A DNA stretch of 64,000 nucleotides from Haematobacter missouriensis. GTDB lineage: Bacteria; Pseudomonadota; Alphaproteobacteria; Rhodobacterales; Rhodobacteraceae. The notes below the pieces were generated by a model that worked only from the letters and a program-made list of their open reading frames with translations, ran no database searches and was not told the DNA's origin. This document shows, piece by piece, positions 18,040 to 26,349 of the stretch; within the stretch, counting starts at the first letter, position 1; every line of letters starts with the position of its first letter. The stretch covers positions 62,001-126,000 of the forward strand of contig NZ_JFGS01000007.1 of NCBI RefSeq assembly GCF_000740775.1, read 5' to 3'. The position numbers and the translations under genes are program-made.

Positions 18040-18574
18040 CCTGCCCCCCGTTCGTCTTCCCGCGCCCGTCAGCCGGGGGTCATAAGTGAGCGGCGGAGCA
18101 AGGGCAAGGGACCATTGGGGGGAGGGGCGCTCGCAGCCATCCACCTTTCCACGGGTGGTTGAGATCGCCGCGCCTGTCTTTCTCCGGCATTTTCCCCAGA
18201 GTGACTTCGTCCGGCGCGGTGCAGGGCCTCGGGGCCATCAGCGCGGTACTCCCGTGTCCGATGGTCAACGGCGAGGGCAGCGGTCCCTGCGGTTATGGCC
18301 GTGATCGCCTATTCTGCTCCGGGGATGCGAACAGTCCGGCATGCGACGGCGGGTCGATGACATATCCGATGTCGCGCCTGGACTCGGAATAGCAGGTCGT
18401 GGTGCTCCCCGGCTTTGCTCCGGCAGCTTCGGACCGGCGTCAGTTGGCCTGATGCCTCGGCGGGAAGGGTGGCGGGCGCTCCGGGGTCGGCCGATGACCT
18501 ACTTGATGGACGGCGCCCCTGCGGCCCCGACGCAGGTTGCCGTTCCCGTGGGTCTTGCTCCGCTGGCCTCTACG
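18040..18574. other. Non-coding stretch between lysC and the DUF1178 gene
   Basis: I see no gene here. Short open frames on the plus strand lack ribosome-binding sites and family features. The stretch must contain the lysC promoter, but I could not pick one confidently. From about 18412 there is a decayed copy of the 3' end of the neighbouring DUF1178 gene, listed separately. Confidence 0.6.
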
Positions 18575-18605
18575 TCAGTTGGCCTTGCGCGTAGGCAGGA
18601 AAGGC
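18412..18605 (-). repeat. Partial duplication of the DUF1178 gene 3' end
   Basis: The sequence gtcagttggcct, which spans the DUF1178 stop codon at 18574-18585, also occurs at 18439-18450, 135 bp further downstream in the gene's direction. Similarity extends on both sides: TTGCTCCG precedes both at a similar distance, and read on the minus strand both copies end in a frame giving F-P/L-P ... A-N-stop. The outer copy looks like a degraded remnant of the gene tail. Confidence 0.6.
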
Positions 18606-18991
18606 AAGGGAGCCACGGGCACACCGTCTTCGATCAGGCTGCGCGCCTCTTCGGCCCGCGCCTCACCGTAGATCGCGCGATCCGGCGCATCGCCCGCGTG
18701 GATGGCACGTGCTTCGCTCGCAAAATTCATGCCGACGTATTCGGAGTTCTCCTCCAGATGCCGCCGAACCTCTGCCAGAAGTTTCTCCTGCTCCGTCCGT
18801 GGGGTGAGGGGGCGGGTCTCTTGCTCCGTCGGTTTCACGGCGGGGGCCATCAACGCTTTGCCGATCTTCGACGACCCACAACTTGGGCAGGCGAGCTGCC
18901 CCGCCTTTTCAAGCGCATCGAAGGCTCCGGCCGACTGGAACCAGCTTTCAAAAGCGTGGTCCCGGTCGCATTTCAGCGTGTAGCGGATCAT
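18575..18991 (-). CDS. DUF1178 family protein
   Basis: The 138-residue protein begins MIRYTLKCDRDHAFESWFQSAGAFDALEKAGQLACPSCGS, with the C-x-(D/H) and CPSCGS pairs forming a likely zinc ribbon, the hallmark of DUF1178, a family of unknown function widespread in proteobacteria. The second half is charged and helical (EQEKLLAEVRRHLEENSEYVGMNFASEARAIHAGDAPDRAIYGEARAEEARSLIEDGV), with the conserved N-F-A-x-E-A-R-x-I-H and I-Y-G-E-A motifs. ATG at 18991 is used because the family starts with MIRY/MIKY; a longer frame to 19045 lacks support. The preceding gene is the dehydratase 60 bp upstream on the same strand. Confidence 0.9.
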   Translation of the reverse strand: MIRYTLKCDRDHAFESWFQSAGAFDALEKAGQLACPSCGSSKIGKALMAPAVKPTEQETRPLTPRTEQEKLLAEVRRHLEENSEYVGMNFASEARAIHAGDAPDRAIYGEARAEEARSLIEDGVPVAPLPFLPTRKAN

Positions 18992-19051
18992 GGGGTCATT
19001 CCGTCTTGAACCCGTCACACCTATGGATTCCAGCGGCGGAATCAAGCCATC

Positions 19052-20029
19052 TCACGGTGGTGGAAGCCCACCCGAGAGAATCGTGGCGAAGCGGTCGCTA
19101 TCCACACTCCCGCCAGACAACACCACTCCTACGCGGTGTCCTGCCATCCGCTCGCGCTCCGCAAACAACGCGGCCAGCGGCGCGGCGCCCGCCCCCTCGG
19201 CAACGGAATGGATCGTGCGGAAGTAAAGCCGCATCGCATGCGCGATTTCGTCATCCGTCACGGAAACGAGCCTCTCCGCTCCTTCCGCGATGATGGCCAG
19301 CGCCTCGGGAACGGGAACCCGCACCGCAAGTCCGTCGGCGATCGTCTCTGCCCGAGCGGTTGCCACCGGCCTTCCGGCATCCAGCGAAAGTTTTACCGTG
19401 GGTGCGCCCGCCGCGACCACGCCGACGATCCGCGTGCCGAGGCCGAGCGCATCCCGCGCCGCGATCATCCCGGCGATGCCTGAGCCTGCGCCGATGGGAA
19501 CATAGACGGTGTGCAGGTCGGGGCAGGCCGTCAGCAGCTCAAGCCCCGCCGTGGCCACGCCGCGCACCAGCTCCCTGTGAAAGGGCGGCACGACCGCCAA
19601 CCCGTCGCGCGCGGCCACGCGATAGGCTTCCTCCCGCGCCTCGTCAAAATCCCGTCCGAACTCCACCACTTCCGCGCCATAGGCCCGCATGGCAGCATTC
19701 TTTTCGTGTGAATTGCCGTGTGGGACGTAGATCAGCGCCCGTAGGCCGGCCGCTGTCGCGGCACGGGCCTGACTTTGGCCATGGTTTCCACGCGTGGCTG
19801 TGCAAAGACCCGGCACGGTGGGTTGGGTGCGGCGCAACCAATCCACGTAAGTGATGCCGCCCCTGACCTTGAAGGCGCCGGTCGGCAGGTGGTTTTCATG
19901 CTTGACCACGACCTCTACGCCGGTCGCTTGCGACAGAAGGGGCCAGCCGATCTGTGCTGTGGGAGAAAGCTGACGATGCACAAGGGCCGCGGCTTCCACC
20001 AGTTCTTCGCGGGTGAAGCGTTCAGACAT
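19052..20029 (-). CDS. Threonine dehydratase-like PLP enzyme
   Basis: The 325-residue protein belongs to the fold-type II PLP enzymes. KHENHLPTGAFKVRGG holds the PLP lysine, ATRGNHGQSQARAATAAGLRALIYVPHGNSHEKNAAMRAYGAEVV is the serine/threonine dehydratase core, and PIGAGSGIAGMIAARDALG is the glycine-rich phosphate loop. It lacks a C-terminal ACT domain, so it resembles catabolic, non-feedback-regulated enzymes or the EutB-type hydroxyectoine-utilisation dehydratases. Substrate is therefore left open: threonine, serine or a related hydroxy-amino acid. It sits between DUF1178 and the RluB gene on the same strand, with no ectoine genes in view. Confidence 0.8.
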   Translation of the reverse strand: MSERFTREELVEAAALVHRQLSPTAQIGWPLLSQATGVEVVVKHENHLPTGAFKVRGGITYVDWLRRTQPTVPGLCTATRGNHGQSQARAATAAGLRALIYVPHGNSHEKNAAMRAYGAEVVEFGRDFDEAREEAYRVAARDGLAVVPPFHRELVRGVATAGLELLTACPDLHTVYVPIGAGSGIAGMIAARDALGLGTRIVGVVAAGAPTVKLSLDAGRPVATARAETIADGLAVRVPVPEALAIIAEGAERLVSVTDDEIAHAMRLYFRTIHSVAEGAGAAPLAALFAERERMAGHRVGVVLSGGSVDSDRFATILSGGLPPP

Positions 20030-20262
20030 CCGTGGCTTTTTCCTCCCGCTGCCTTTCCCCGAAGATCGCGGGAGCGCCGCCCCGCGTCAAGACAAGCTGG
20101 GCGGATAGTGCGGTGATCCCCCCTGTCGTGAGCGATCCAAGGGCAGTGTCCTGCCAGCGAGGGAGAACCCGAACGCTCTCCGTTATCAGACGTTGTCACC
20201 CGGATGCCGCCGTGGACGAACGGGAGCCCAGGGGCTCTCCGTCGCCAAACATAGTCGTAGCC

Positions 20263-22191
20263 CTAGTCCCCCCGGCGTGGACCCTTCGGCCCGCGGGGGC
20301 GGCTGCCGGGGCCACTGCGATCAGGCCCGCCGCGCTCTCCCCGATCCGGGCCGCCGCGCGAGGGGCGCGGGCCTTTGTCGGAGCGGCTTTCACCCGAAGC
20401 GGCGCGGCCCTTGCCGAACCCCCGCTCCCCGTCGCCACTCCGCCCGCCGCTGCCGCCGCCGCTGCTGCCACGGCTTCCGCCGAAGCCGCCGGACCGTTCG
20501 CCGTCGCCCTTGCCGAAGTTCCGGTTGCCGGACTTTTCTGAGTTGCTCTTGCCGAACCCTGAGCGCTGCCCACGCTCATTCTCGGAGCCCGCGCGAGAAG
20601 ACGTCTTGCCGAAGCCGGACCGGGGGCCGCGTTCGCCGCGCTCGTCACCCGAGCCGCTACGCGGGCCAAAGCCCTTGCCTGCCGGTTTCGGGCCGCCTGC
20701 GCGGGGCCTGTCGGAATCCTCGCGGCGCCCTTCGAAGCGTGGCTTGCCGCTTCGCCCACCTTCGGCGGACCCGAACCGTCCACCTTCCGCGGACCGCGGC
20801 CGGTCCGCAGCTTCGTCGTTCCGGCTGTGGCTGCGGAAGCCTTCCGCACGGGGCTTCGCGCCGAATTTGCTGCCACGCTCGCCCGTGCCTCTGGCGTCGT
20901 CACGCGAGAAGCCGCCGCTCCGGGGTTTGCGGTCGTCGCCCTGCGGGCGCGGCCTGTCACCCCCCTCGCGGCGCGGCCTGCCCTCATCGCGGGGAAAATC
21001 GCGGGAGGCCCCTCGATCGTCGCGCGATGCATCGCGATGGCTGCGGAAACCTTCGGAGCGAGGTTTGCCCTCACCGCCATGGCTCCGGAAGCCTTCGGAC
21101 CGCGGTTTGCGCGGCGTGTCGGAGGCGAAGCCACGATCCGCCGAGGCATTGGCGCGCGGCTTGCGCGGCTTGTCCTCACCCCAGGCGGACCGGGCGGGCT
21201 TGGGCGCATCGCTGCGGAGCGGGCGCGGCGGCGCGTCGGTCACGTTCCGCTCGCGCGGCTTGCCGCCTTCGCCTCGCTGGGGGCGAACGTTTTCCGAGCG
21301 GAGCGGCATCGGCTTCGTCACGCGGAGCGACCGCGAAGGGTCTGTCGCGCCCGTCATGTCCCGCGGCCCGGAGGAGAGCTTGCGCGGCTTGCCGGGAGAG
21401 CTTTCCTTCTCCGCCTTCGTGCCGAGCCTGCGAGTGATGGCGACGGTCTGTTCCGGCTCCGGCTTCAGGCCGAGCTGGTCGCGAAGAACGCGCGAGCGGA
21501 CCTCCCGCACTTCCCCAGGTTCCAGATCCTCAAGCTTGAAGGGGCCGTAGCTCACCCGGATGAGCCGGTTCACGGCAAGGCCCACCGCCTCCATCGCGCG
21601 GCGGATTTCGCGGTTCTTGCCCTCCCGCAGCCCGACGGTCAGCCAGGCGTTCGCCCCCTGCTGACGGTCCAGCACGACCTGCATCGGCTGAAACCGCTCG
21701 CCCTCGATCTCGATACCCTTGCGGAGCGGGTCCAGCACGCTGTCCTCCGGCCGGCCGTTCACCCGCACGCGGTAGCGGCGCAGCCAGCCAGTCGAGGGCA
21801 GTTCAAGCCGCCGCTTGATCTCACCGTCGTTGGTGAGCAGCAGCAGACCCTCGGAATTGAGGTCGAGGCGCCCGACGGAGAGCACACGCGGCAGCTCCTC
21901 CGGCAGGTTCTCGAAAACCGTCTCACGGCCCTTTTCGTCCCGCTCGGTGGTGACGAGCCCGATGGGCTTGTAATAGAGCCACAGCCGCGGCGGCTCGGCG
22001 GCGGGCAGGGGGCGACCTTCCACCGCGATCCGGTCTTTCGGCGTGACGTCGAGCGCGGGCGAATCTATCACCCGCCCGTTCACCGTTACGGCTCCGGCGG
22101 CGATCAGCCGCTCTGCGTCCCGGCGGGAGGCGATCCCCGCCCGCGCCAGAACCTTGGCGATGCGCTCGCCCGTCTTTTGTTCCTGTGTCAT
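20263..22191 (-). CDS. rluB: Pseudouridine synthase (RluB/RsuA family) with long disordered basic tail
   Basis: The first 250 or so residues form a normal RluB-type enzyme: an S4 RNA-binding domain (ERIAKVLARAGIASRRDAERLIAAGAVTVNG), the catalytic Asp in SVGRLDLNSEGLLLLTNDG, and LREGKNREIRRAMEAVGLAVNRLIRVSYGPF. It would convert a uridine in 23S rRNA (position 2605 in E. coli numbering for RluB) to pseudouridine. From about residue 255 to 642 the protein is extremely rich in Arg, Gly, Ser, Pro, Lys and Asp, with repeated units such as KPRSEGFRSH, SGFGK and RGG-like blocks, and no predicted structure. Tails exist in relatives but this one exceeds the enzyme in length. It diverges from tadA with 75 bp between starts. 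Confidence 0.9.
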   Translation of the reverse strand: MTQEQKTGERIAKVLARAGIASRRDAERLIAAGAVTVNGRVIDSPALDVTPKDRIAVEGRPLPAAEPPRLWLYYKPIGLVTTERDEKGRETVFENLPEELPRVLSVGRLDLNSEGLLLLTNDGEIKRRLELPSTGWLRRYRVRVNGRPEDSVLDPLRKGIEIEGERFQPMQVVLDRQQGANAWLTVGLREGKNREIRRAMEAVGLAVNRLIRVSYGPFKLEDLEPGEVREVRSRVLRDQLGLKPEPEQTVAITRRLGTKAEKESSPGKPRKLSSGPRDMTGATDPSRSLRVTKPMPLRSENVRPQRGEGGKPRERNVTDAPPRPLRSDAPKPARSAWGEDKPRKPRANASADRGFASDTPRKPRSEGFRSHGGEGKPRSEGFRSHRDASRDDRGASRDFPRDEGRPRREGGDRPRPQGDDRKPRSGGFSRDDARGTGERGSKFGAKPRAEGFRSHSRNDEAADRPRSAEGGRFGSAEGGRSGKPRFEGRREDSDRPRAGGPKPAGKGFGPRSGSGDERGERGPRSGFGKTSSRAGSENERGQRSGFGKSNSEKSGNRNFGKGDGERSGGFGGSRGSSGGGSGGRSGDGERGFGKGRAASGESRSDKGPRPSRGGPDRGERGGPDRSGPGSRPRGPKGPRRGD

Positions 22192-22266
22192 CGCGTCGCC
22201 TTACATCCAAAGCTGCGTCAGCGGAAGCGGGCTTGCACCGTCGCACGAAAGGTTTCACCTAGGGAC

Positions 22267-22722
22267 ATGTCTCCGTTCCTCAGCCATATGGATATAGCTC
22301 TCGCCGAAGCAGAGGCAGCAGCCCTCAGGGGCGAGGTGCCCGTGGGTGCCGTGCTGATCGATCCGGGAGGGCGGATCGTCGCCCGCGCGGGCAACCGGAC
22401 ACGTGAACTCGCCGATCCCACGGGCCATGCGGAGATACTCGCCATCCGATCAGCCTGCGCGGCGCTTGGCTCCGAACGGCTGCCGGGACATGACCTTTAT
22501 GTCACCCTGGAGCCGTGCCCGATGTGTGCCTCCGCCATTTCGCAGGCCCGGATCGCGCGGCTCTACTACGGGGCCGGCGATCCCAAGTCAGGCGGTGTTG
22601 CGCAAGGGCCGCGCATCTTTGCTCACTCCCAGAGCCACCATGTGCCCGAAGTCTATGACGGCATAGGAGCGGCGGCGGCGGAGCGGCTTCTGAAGGAATT
22701 CTTCCGCCTCCGGCGCGACTGA
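22267..22722 (+). CDS. tadA: tRNA-specific adenosine deaminase TadA
   Basis: TadA converts the wobble adenosine of tRNA-Arg(ACG) to inosine. The 151-residue protein has the zinc deaminase motifs: GHAEILAIRSAC (His ligand and catalytic Glu in HAE) and VTLEPCPMCASAISQARIARLYYGAGDPKSGG (two Cys ligands in PCPMC). Length and the C-terminal helix (AAERLLKEFFRLRR) fit TadA rather than other deaminases. The ATG at 22267 follows an AGGG site. It is divergently transcribed from the pseudouridine synthase gene, so a 75-bp region drives two RNA-modification genes. Confidence 0.95.
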   Translation: MSPFLSHMDIALAEAEAAALRGEVPVGAVLIDPGGRIVARAGNRTRELADPTGHAEILAIRSACAALGSERLPGHDLYVTLEPCPMCASAISQARIARLYYGAGDPKSGGVAQGPRIFAHSQSHHVPEVYDGIGAAAAERLLKEFFRLRRD

Positions 22723-22724
22723 TA

Positions 22725-23276
22725 TCAGACGTTCTTCAGGCCGAGCGCTATCATGATGTAGCTCAGTCCAGAAGCGATCAGGTCGACGGCGAGAAACAGC
22801 CCCAAAACCCAGACGCTGTTGCCGGGCCACCCCATGAGGATCAGGATTCCGGCCAGTATCGTGATGATGCCGCCGAACAGCAGCCATCCCCAGCCGGGCA
22901 TCGGCCGGTCCTTGATCCCGATGTAGGCGCGTACCGCCCCGGCGGCGAGCAGGAACGCCCCGAGCGTCAGCGTCAGTGCCGCAGTAGCGGTGAGGGGCTG
23001 AGAAAAGGCGAAATAGCCTGCGATCCCGTAAAGGACGGCGGCGAGAATTGCGAAAACCTTGCTGCCCCATCCTTCAACGGAGAAGGCCATTACCACCTGT
23101 GCCACGGCGGCGATGATCATCAGGATGCCGACCCAGTAGGTGGAAGCGATAGAAGCCACGAAAAGGTTTCCTGCGGCGATGATCCCGAAAACGAGCACGA
23201 GAATCCCGAGCGCAAGGAACCAACCCCAGCTGCGGCGGATGTTGTCGTAGAAGTCAGTCCGGGAAGAATACGTCAT
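22725..23276 (-). CDS. HdeD family membrane protein
   Basis: The 183-residue protein has six hydrophobic segments, including SWGWFLALGILVLVFGIIAAGN, YWVGILMIIAAVAQVVMAF, VFAILAAVLYGIAGYFAF and GWLLFGGIITILAGILILMGWP, arranged as in HdeD (DUF308), an inner-membrane protein linked to acid resistance in E. coli. The WG/WP-rich loops between helices are typical. The specific activity is unknown. ATG at 23276 is preferred since the family starts a short charged segment before helix 1; a longer frame to 23336 adds a basic extension with no support. It converges on tadA with a 2-bp gap. Confidence 0.85.
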   Translation of the reverse strand: MTYSSRTDFYDNIRRSWGWFLALGILVLVFGIIAAGNLFVASIASTYWVGILMIIAAVAQVVMAFSVEGWGSKVFAILAAVLYGIAGYFAFSQPLTATAALTLTLGAFLLAAGAVRAYIGIKDRPMPGWGWLLFGGIITILAGILILMGWPGNSVWVLGLFLAVDLIASGLSYIMIALGLKNV

Positions 23277-23445
23277 AATTGCCACCGTTCCAGATCTAAG
23301 ACAGGCATCAACTAAGCGGGGTGTGGGTCTAATCAAGTGTTCGCGCGGCCCGCTTGCGGCGGGCCATCGCCGCTTCTAGACTTTCGGGTGGGAAAGGTGC
23401 TCCGCGGCAACACGGATGTGCCTGGGAGACATAGGGAGAGAATCC

Positions 23446-25098
23446 ATGCAGACCCATCAGGAGGCGACGGACGCCTTCGACTACGACACTCTGGTGCGAG
23501 AGACATTGTCCGGGACGCTGGAGGCCATGAATGCCTGCGTGGAATGCTGCGACAGACATGCGCTCCCCGGGAGGATCGCGCTGTTCTATGAGGGGCGGGA
23601 CGGGACCGCTTCCACCCATACTTTTGCGGAGCTGCGCAAGCAGGCGGCGCGCTTTGCGGGTTTTCTTAAGGCGCAGGGCGTGCAGCCGGGGGACAGGATA
23701 GCCTGCCTTCTGCCCCGTACGCCCGAACTGCTTGTCGTGCTGCTGGGAGCGTGGCGGGCGGGCGCGGTCTATGTGCCGCTGTTCACCGCCTTCGGCTCCA
23801 AGGCGATCGAGCATCGGCTGGCCACTTCCGAGGCGAAGCTGATCGTGACGGACCCGACCAATCGGCACAAGCTGGAGGGCGTTGAACGGTTGCCCCCCGT
23901 GGTGACGGTGGGCGGGCCCCGGGGAGAGGGGATCCGACGGGGCGATTACAGCTTCTGGGCGGAGATGGCGCTTCAGCCCGATACCTTCGCGCCGGTCATG
24001 CGGACGGGCGACGATCCCTTCCTGATGATGTTCACCTCTGGCACCACCGGGCTTGCGAAGGCGCTCTTCGTGCCGCTGAAGGCGCTCGTGCCCTTTACGC
24101 AGTACATGCGGCTGGCCATCGGATTGGAAGACAGCGATTCCTTCTGGAACGTCGCGGATCCCGGATGGGCCTACGGGCTTTACTACGCTCTCTCCGGCCC
24201 GCTCTGCATGGGCCACCCGACGACCTTTTATGAGGGAGGGTTCACGGTGGAGAGCACCATCGGCGTGATAGAGCGGCGGGAGGTGGATGTGCTTGCAGGC
24301 TCTCCCACCGCCTACCGCATGCTTCTCGCTGCGCGGGACCGTGTCGGTCCGGCGCTGAAGGGCAAGGTCCGCGCCATCTCGAGCGCGGGTGAGCCGCTGA
24401 CGCCCGAGGTCATCCGATGGTGCGCGAGCGAGCTGGAGACGGTCATCCATGACCACTACGGGCAGACCGAGCTTGGCATGGTGCTCTGCAATTTCCACGG
24501 GCTGTCGCATGACGTGCGGCTTGGCTCGGCGGGTTTCGCAATGCCGGGTCACCGGCTTGTTGTTGTGAATCCTGAGACGCTGGAAGAGTTGGGGGTCGGG
24601 CAGCCGGGAATTCTGGCGATGGACCGCGACGCCTCGCCGATGTTCTGGTTCGGCGGCTATCACCAGCAGGAAACCAAGGCGTTCAAGGGCAAGTATTACC
24701 TGACGGGTGATACGGTCGAACTGAACGAGGACGGCACGATCAGTTTCGTGGGCCGCGCGGATGATGTCATCACCACCTCCGGCTACCGTGTGGGGCCGTT
24801 CGATGTGGAAAGCGCGCTGATCGAGCATCCCTCCGTGGTGGAAGCCGCCGTGGTGGGCAAGCCCGACCCGGAGCGGACGGAACTCATCAAGGCGTTCGTC
24901 GTCCTCAGCCCGAAGTTCGAGGCGAGCCGCGCGCTGGCTGAGGAACTTCAGCAGCATGTGCGCAAACGGCTGTCCGCCCATGCCTTCCCGCGGGAGATCG
25001 AGTTCGTGGACGATCTCCCCAAGACGCCGAGCGGGAAGATCCAGCGCTTCCTCCTGCGCAAGCAGGAAGTGGAGCGGGCGACGACCGCCGTCGCCTGA
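23446..25098 (+). CDS. AMP-binding acyl-CoA synthetase
   Basis: The 550-residue enzyme activates a carboxylic acid with ATP and joins it to CoA. It has the ATP-binding loop MMFTSGTTGLAKALFVP, HDHYGQTELGMV (motif A5), YYLTGDTVELNEDGTISFVGRADDVITTSGYRVGPFDVESALIEHPSVVEAAVVG (hinge and A8) and TPSGKIQRFLLRKQE with the C-terminal catalytic Lys. The pattern is closest to acetyl- or medium-chain acyl-CoA synthetases of the AcsA/ACSM group. A start at 23446 follows AGGGAGAG. It stands alone, with 737 non-coding bases after it, so the substrate (acetate, propionate, butyrate or an aromatic acid) cannot be decided; propionate would fit the rest of the window. Confidence 0.88.
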   Translation: MQTHQEATDAFDYDTLVRETLSGTLEAMNACVECCDRHALPGRIALFYEGRDGTASTHTFAELRKQAARFAGFLKAQGVQPGDRIACLLPRTPELLVVLLGAWRAGAVYVPLFTAFGSKAIEHRLATSEAKLIVTDPTNRHKLEGVERLPPVVTVGGPRGEGIRRGDYSFWAEMALQPDTFAPVMRTGDDPFLMMFTSGTTGLAKALFVPLKALVPFTQYMRLAIGLEDSDSFWNVADPGWAYGLYYALSGPLCMGHPTTFYEGGFTVESTIGVIERREVDVLAGSPTAYRMLLAARDRVGPALKGKVRAISSAGEPLTPEVIRWCASELETVIHDHYGQTELGMVLCNFHGLSHDVRLGSAGFAMPGHRLVVVNPETLEELGVGQPGILAMDRDASPMFWFGGYHQQETKAFKGKYYLTGDTVELNEDGTISFVGRADDVITTSGYRVGPFDVESALIEHPSVVEAAVVGKPDPERTELIKAFVVLSPKFEASRALAEELQQHVRKRLSAHAFPREIEFVDDLPKTPSGKIQRFLLRKQEVERATTAVA

Positions 25099-25114
25099 AG
25101 GCACGGATGCAGGG

Positions 25115-25135
25115 GGCGCCGGTCCGACCGGCGCC
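25115..25135 (+). terminator. Hairpin after the acyl-CoA synthetase gene
   Basis: A perfect 9-bp stem (ggcgccggt / accggcgcc) with a 3-base loop begins 17 bp after the stop codon. There is no T-run behind it, so it may be a transcript-stabilising hairpin or a weak terminator. Confidence 0.4.
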
Positions 25136-25590
25136 AACCCACCAGGCTGCCGAAGCGCGAGGCGCAGAAAAAGGCCGGGCTTTTGAGCAGGCCGCGGAAA
25201 AGTCTGGTTCGCGCCCGTGCAAGGCCGGGAAAGCCGGTCTTGGGGGGCGGGAGCTCCCGGATTTGCGGCCCGCTTGGGTGGGCCTTTGCGAGGTCAGCGG
25301 AAAGCCACTTCATCAGTCTGTTGGCGTGGCCTGTGCCGGTCTGCCCCTTGGGTTCCTGGCGTCCAGAAAACGGTGCGACAGGTGAAAGCTCCGCCAGCTC
25401 CCTCGCATGGGTAACCGCGCTGGCTGGCCGTGGCGGATGGCCCCGCCCGATCAGCGGCCACTGCAAAACCCATGACCGTCGCGATGCGGGGCCATTTCAC
25501 GGAAGCGAACACAGCACCAAAGCGCAAGGTGGCCTTGGCCGCGGGCGTCGCAAGGGACGGGAAGTCCGCCAACCCGGCCTGGTGCGAGAC

Positions 25591-25826
25591 GACGAAGCGA
25601 CAGCGGGACAAAGCACGGAAGCACGAAGCCACCGACGCACGAAGTCACCGAGGGACAATCACCGAGGGACAAAGCCACCGGGGTGGCGAAACGCTGGGAG
25701 GCGAAGCCATCCCATGACGAAGTCGCCGGGCAGCGAAGCCGACGCCCCGAGTGATGAAGCTACTGAGGCAAGGAACGGGCGGTGGCGCACCGAATGACAA
25801 AGCACCGATAAACGAAGCGCTGGGCG
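25591..25826. repeat. Degenerate short tandem repeat tract
   Basis: About a dozen units with the core (A)CRAAGYCACCG recur every 14-20 bp, for example acgaagccaccga at 25622, acgaagtcaccga at 25639, acaaagccaccgg at 25669, acgaagtcgccgg at 25717, acaaagcaccga at 25797 and acgaagcgctgg at 25812. Units differ by substitutions and small indels. The tract ends a few bases before the stop of the universal-stress gene, which reads toward it. Confidence 0.6.
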
Positions 25827-25835
25827 GTGGAGCGG

Positions 25836-26291
25836 TCAGGCCACCTCTTCCAGCCGCTCCTTGGACATGCCGCCCGGAACGATGGTGATCGGGATTGGAA
25901 GGGAGCCGGAACTGCGGGACATCTGCGTGACGAGCGGGCCGGGATCGGCGCTTTCCGCCCCCGCGCCCAGAACGAGGATGCCGATTTCCGGGTCCGCTTT
26001 CACCTGCGCGAGGATCTCCGTCACTGCCTCACCCTCACGAATGACGAGTTCGGGATCCACGCCGTGCTTGTCGCGCATCCATTTGGCGAAAACCTCGAAA
26101 TGCGCCTCTATGCGGTCGCGCGCTTCCTGCCGCATGATGTCAGCCACACCCATCCAGTGCTGGAACTCCTCCGGCGGAATGATGGAGATGACCTGCACGC
26201 CGCCTCCGGTATGGGCCGCGCGGAGCGTGGCGAACCGCATGGCGTTGAGGCATTCCTTGGTGTCATCCAGCACCACCAGAAACTTTCGCAT
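25836..26291 (-). CDS. Universal stress protein (UspA family)
   Basis: The 151-residue single-domain protein starts RKFLVVLDDTKECLNAMRFA, the typical Usp first strand and helix with the Asp that binds nucleotide, and ends with ILVLGAGAES ... LPIPITIVPGGM, matching the G-2x-G-9x-G(S/T) ATP-binding loop in degenerate form. The segment EEFQHWMGVADIMRQEARDRIEAHFEVFAKWM is a Rhodobacteraceae-like insertion. It is a cytoplasmic stress-response protein of unknown partner. ATG at 26291 is used because the family motif begins at the second residue; upstream codons are unsupported. The membrane protein gene lies 58 bp upstream on the same strand. Confidence 0.9.
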   Translation of the reverse strand: MRKFLVVLDDTKECLNAMRFATLRAAHTGGGVQVISIIPPEEFQHWMGVADIMRQEARDRIEAHFEVFAKWMRDKHGVDPELVIREGEAVTEILAQVKADPEIGILVLGAGAESADPGPLVTQMSRSSGSLPIPITIVPGGMSKERLEEVA

Positions 26292-26349
26292 TCCCGATCC
26301 CTTCTGAGAGCCGTTCGATGATGTCAAAGCCGGGCGTCCGCCGCAACCG

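Larger units (their letters stand above)
25099..25835. other. 737-bp stretch without a supported gene
   Basis: The stretch lies between the convergent acyl-CoA synthetase and universal-stress genes. It contains a perfect hairpin just past the synthetase stop (25115-25135), a 12-bp palindrome cgggagctcccg at 25249-25260, and a degenerate repeat tract in its last 240 bp. Open frames of up to 204 codons exist on both strands, but their translations are compositionally odd, have no recognisable domains and mostly lack ribosome-binding sites. Confidence 0.6.

Noticed and set aside
16807-18162. 451-codon open frame antisense to lysC
   Set aside because: Composition typical of antisense shadow frames; lysC itself shows every aspartokinase motif.
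18080-18392. Short frames between lysC and DUF1178
   Set aside because: No ribosome-binding sites, no conserved features, mutually overlapping on both strands.
20375-21550. Open frames antisense to the RluB tail
   Set aside because: They mirror the low-complexity Arg/Gly/Ser coding of the tail; no start signals or domains.
25591-25826. CRISPR array
   Set aside because: Units are degenerate, spacing is irregular and shorter than normal repeat-spacer units, and no cas genes are present.
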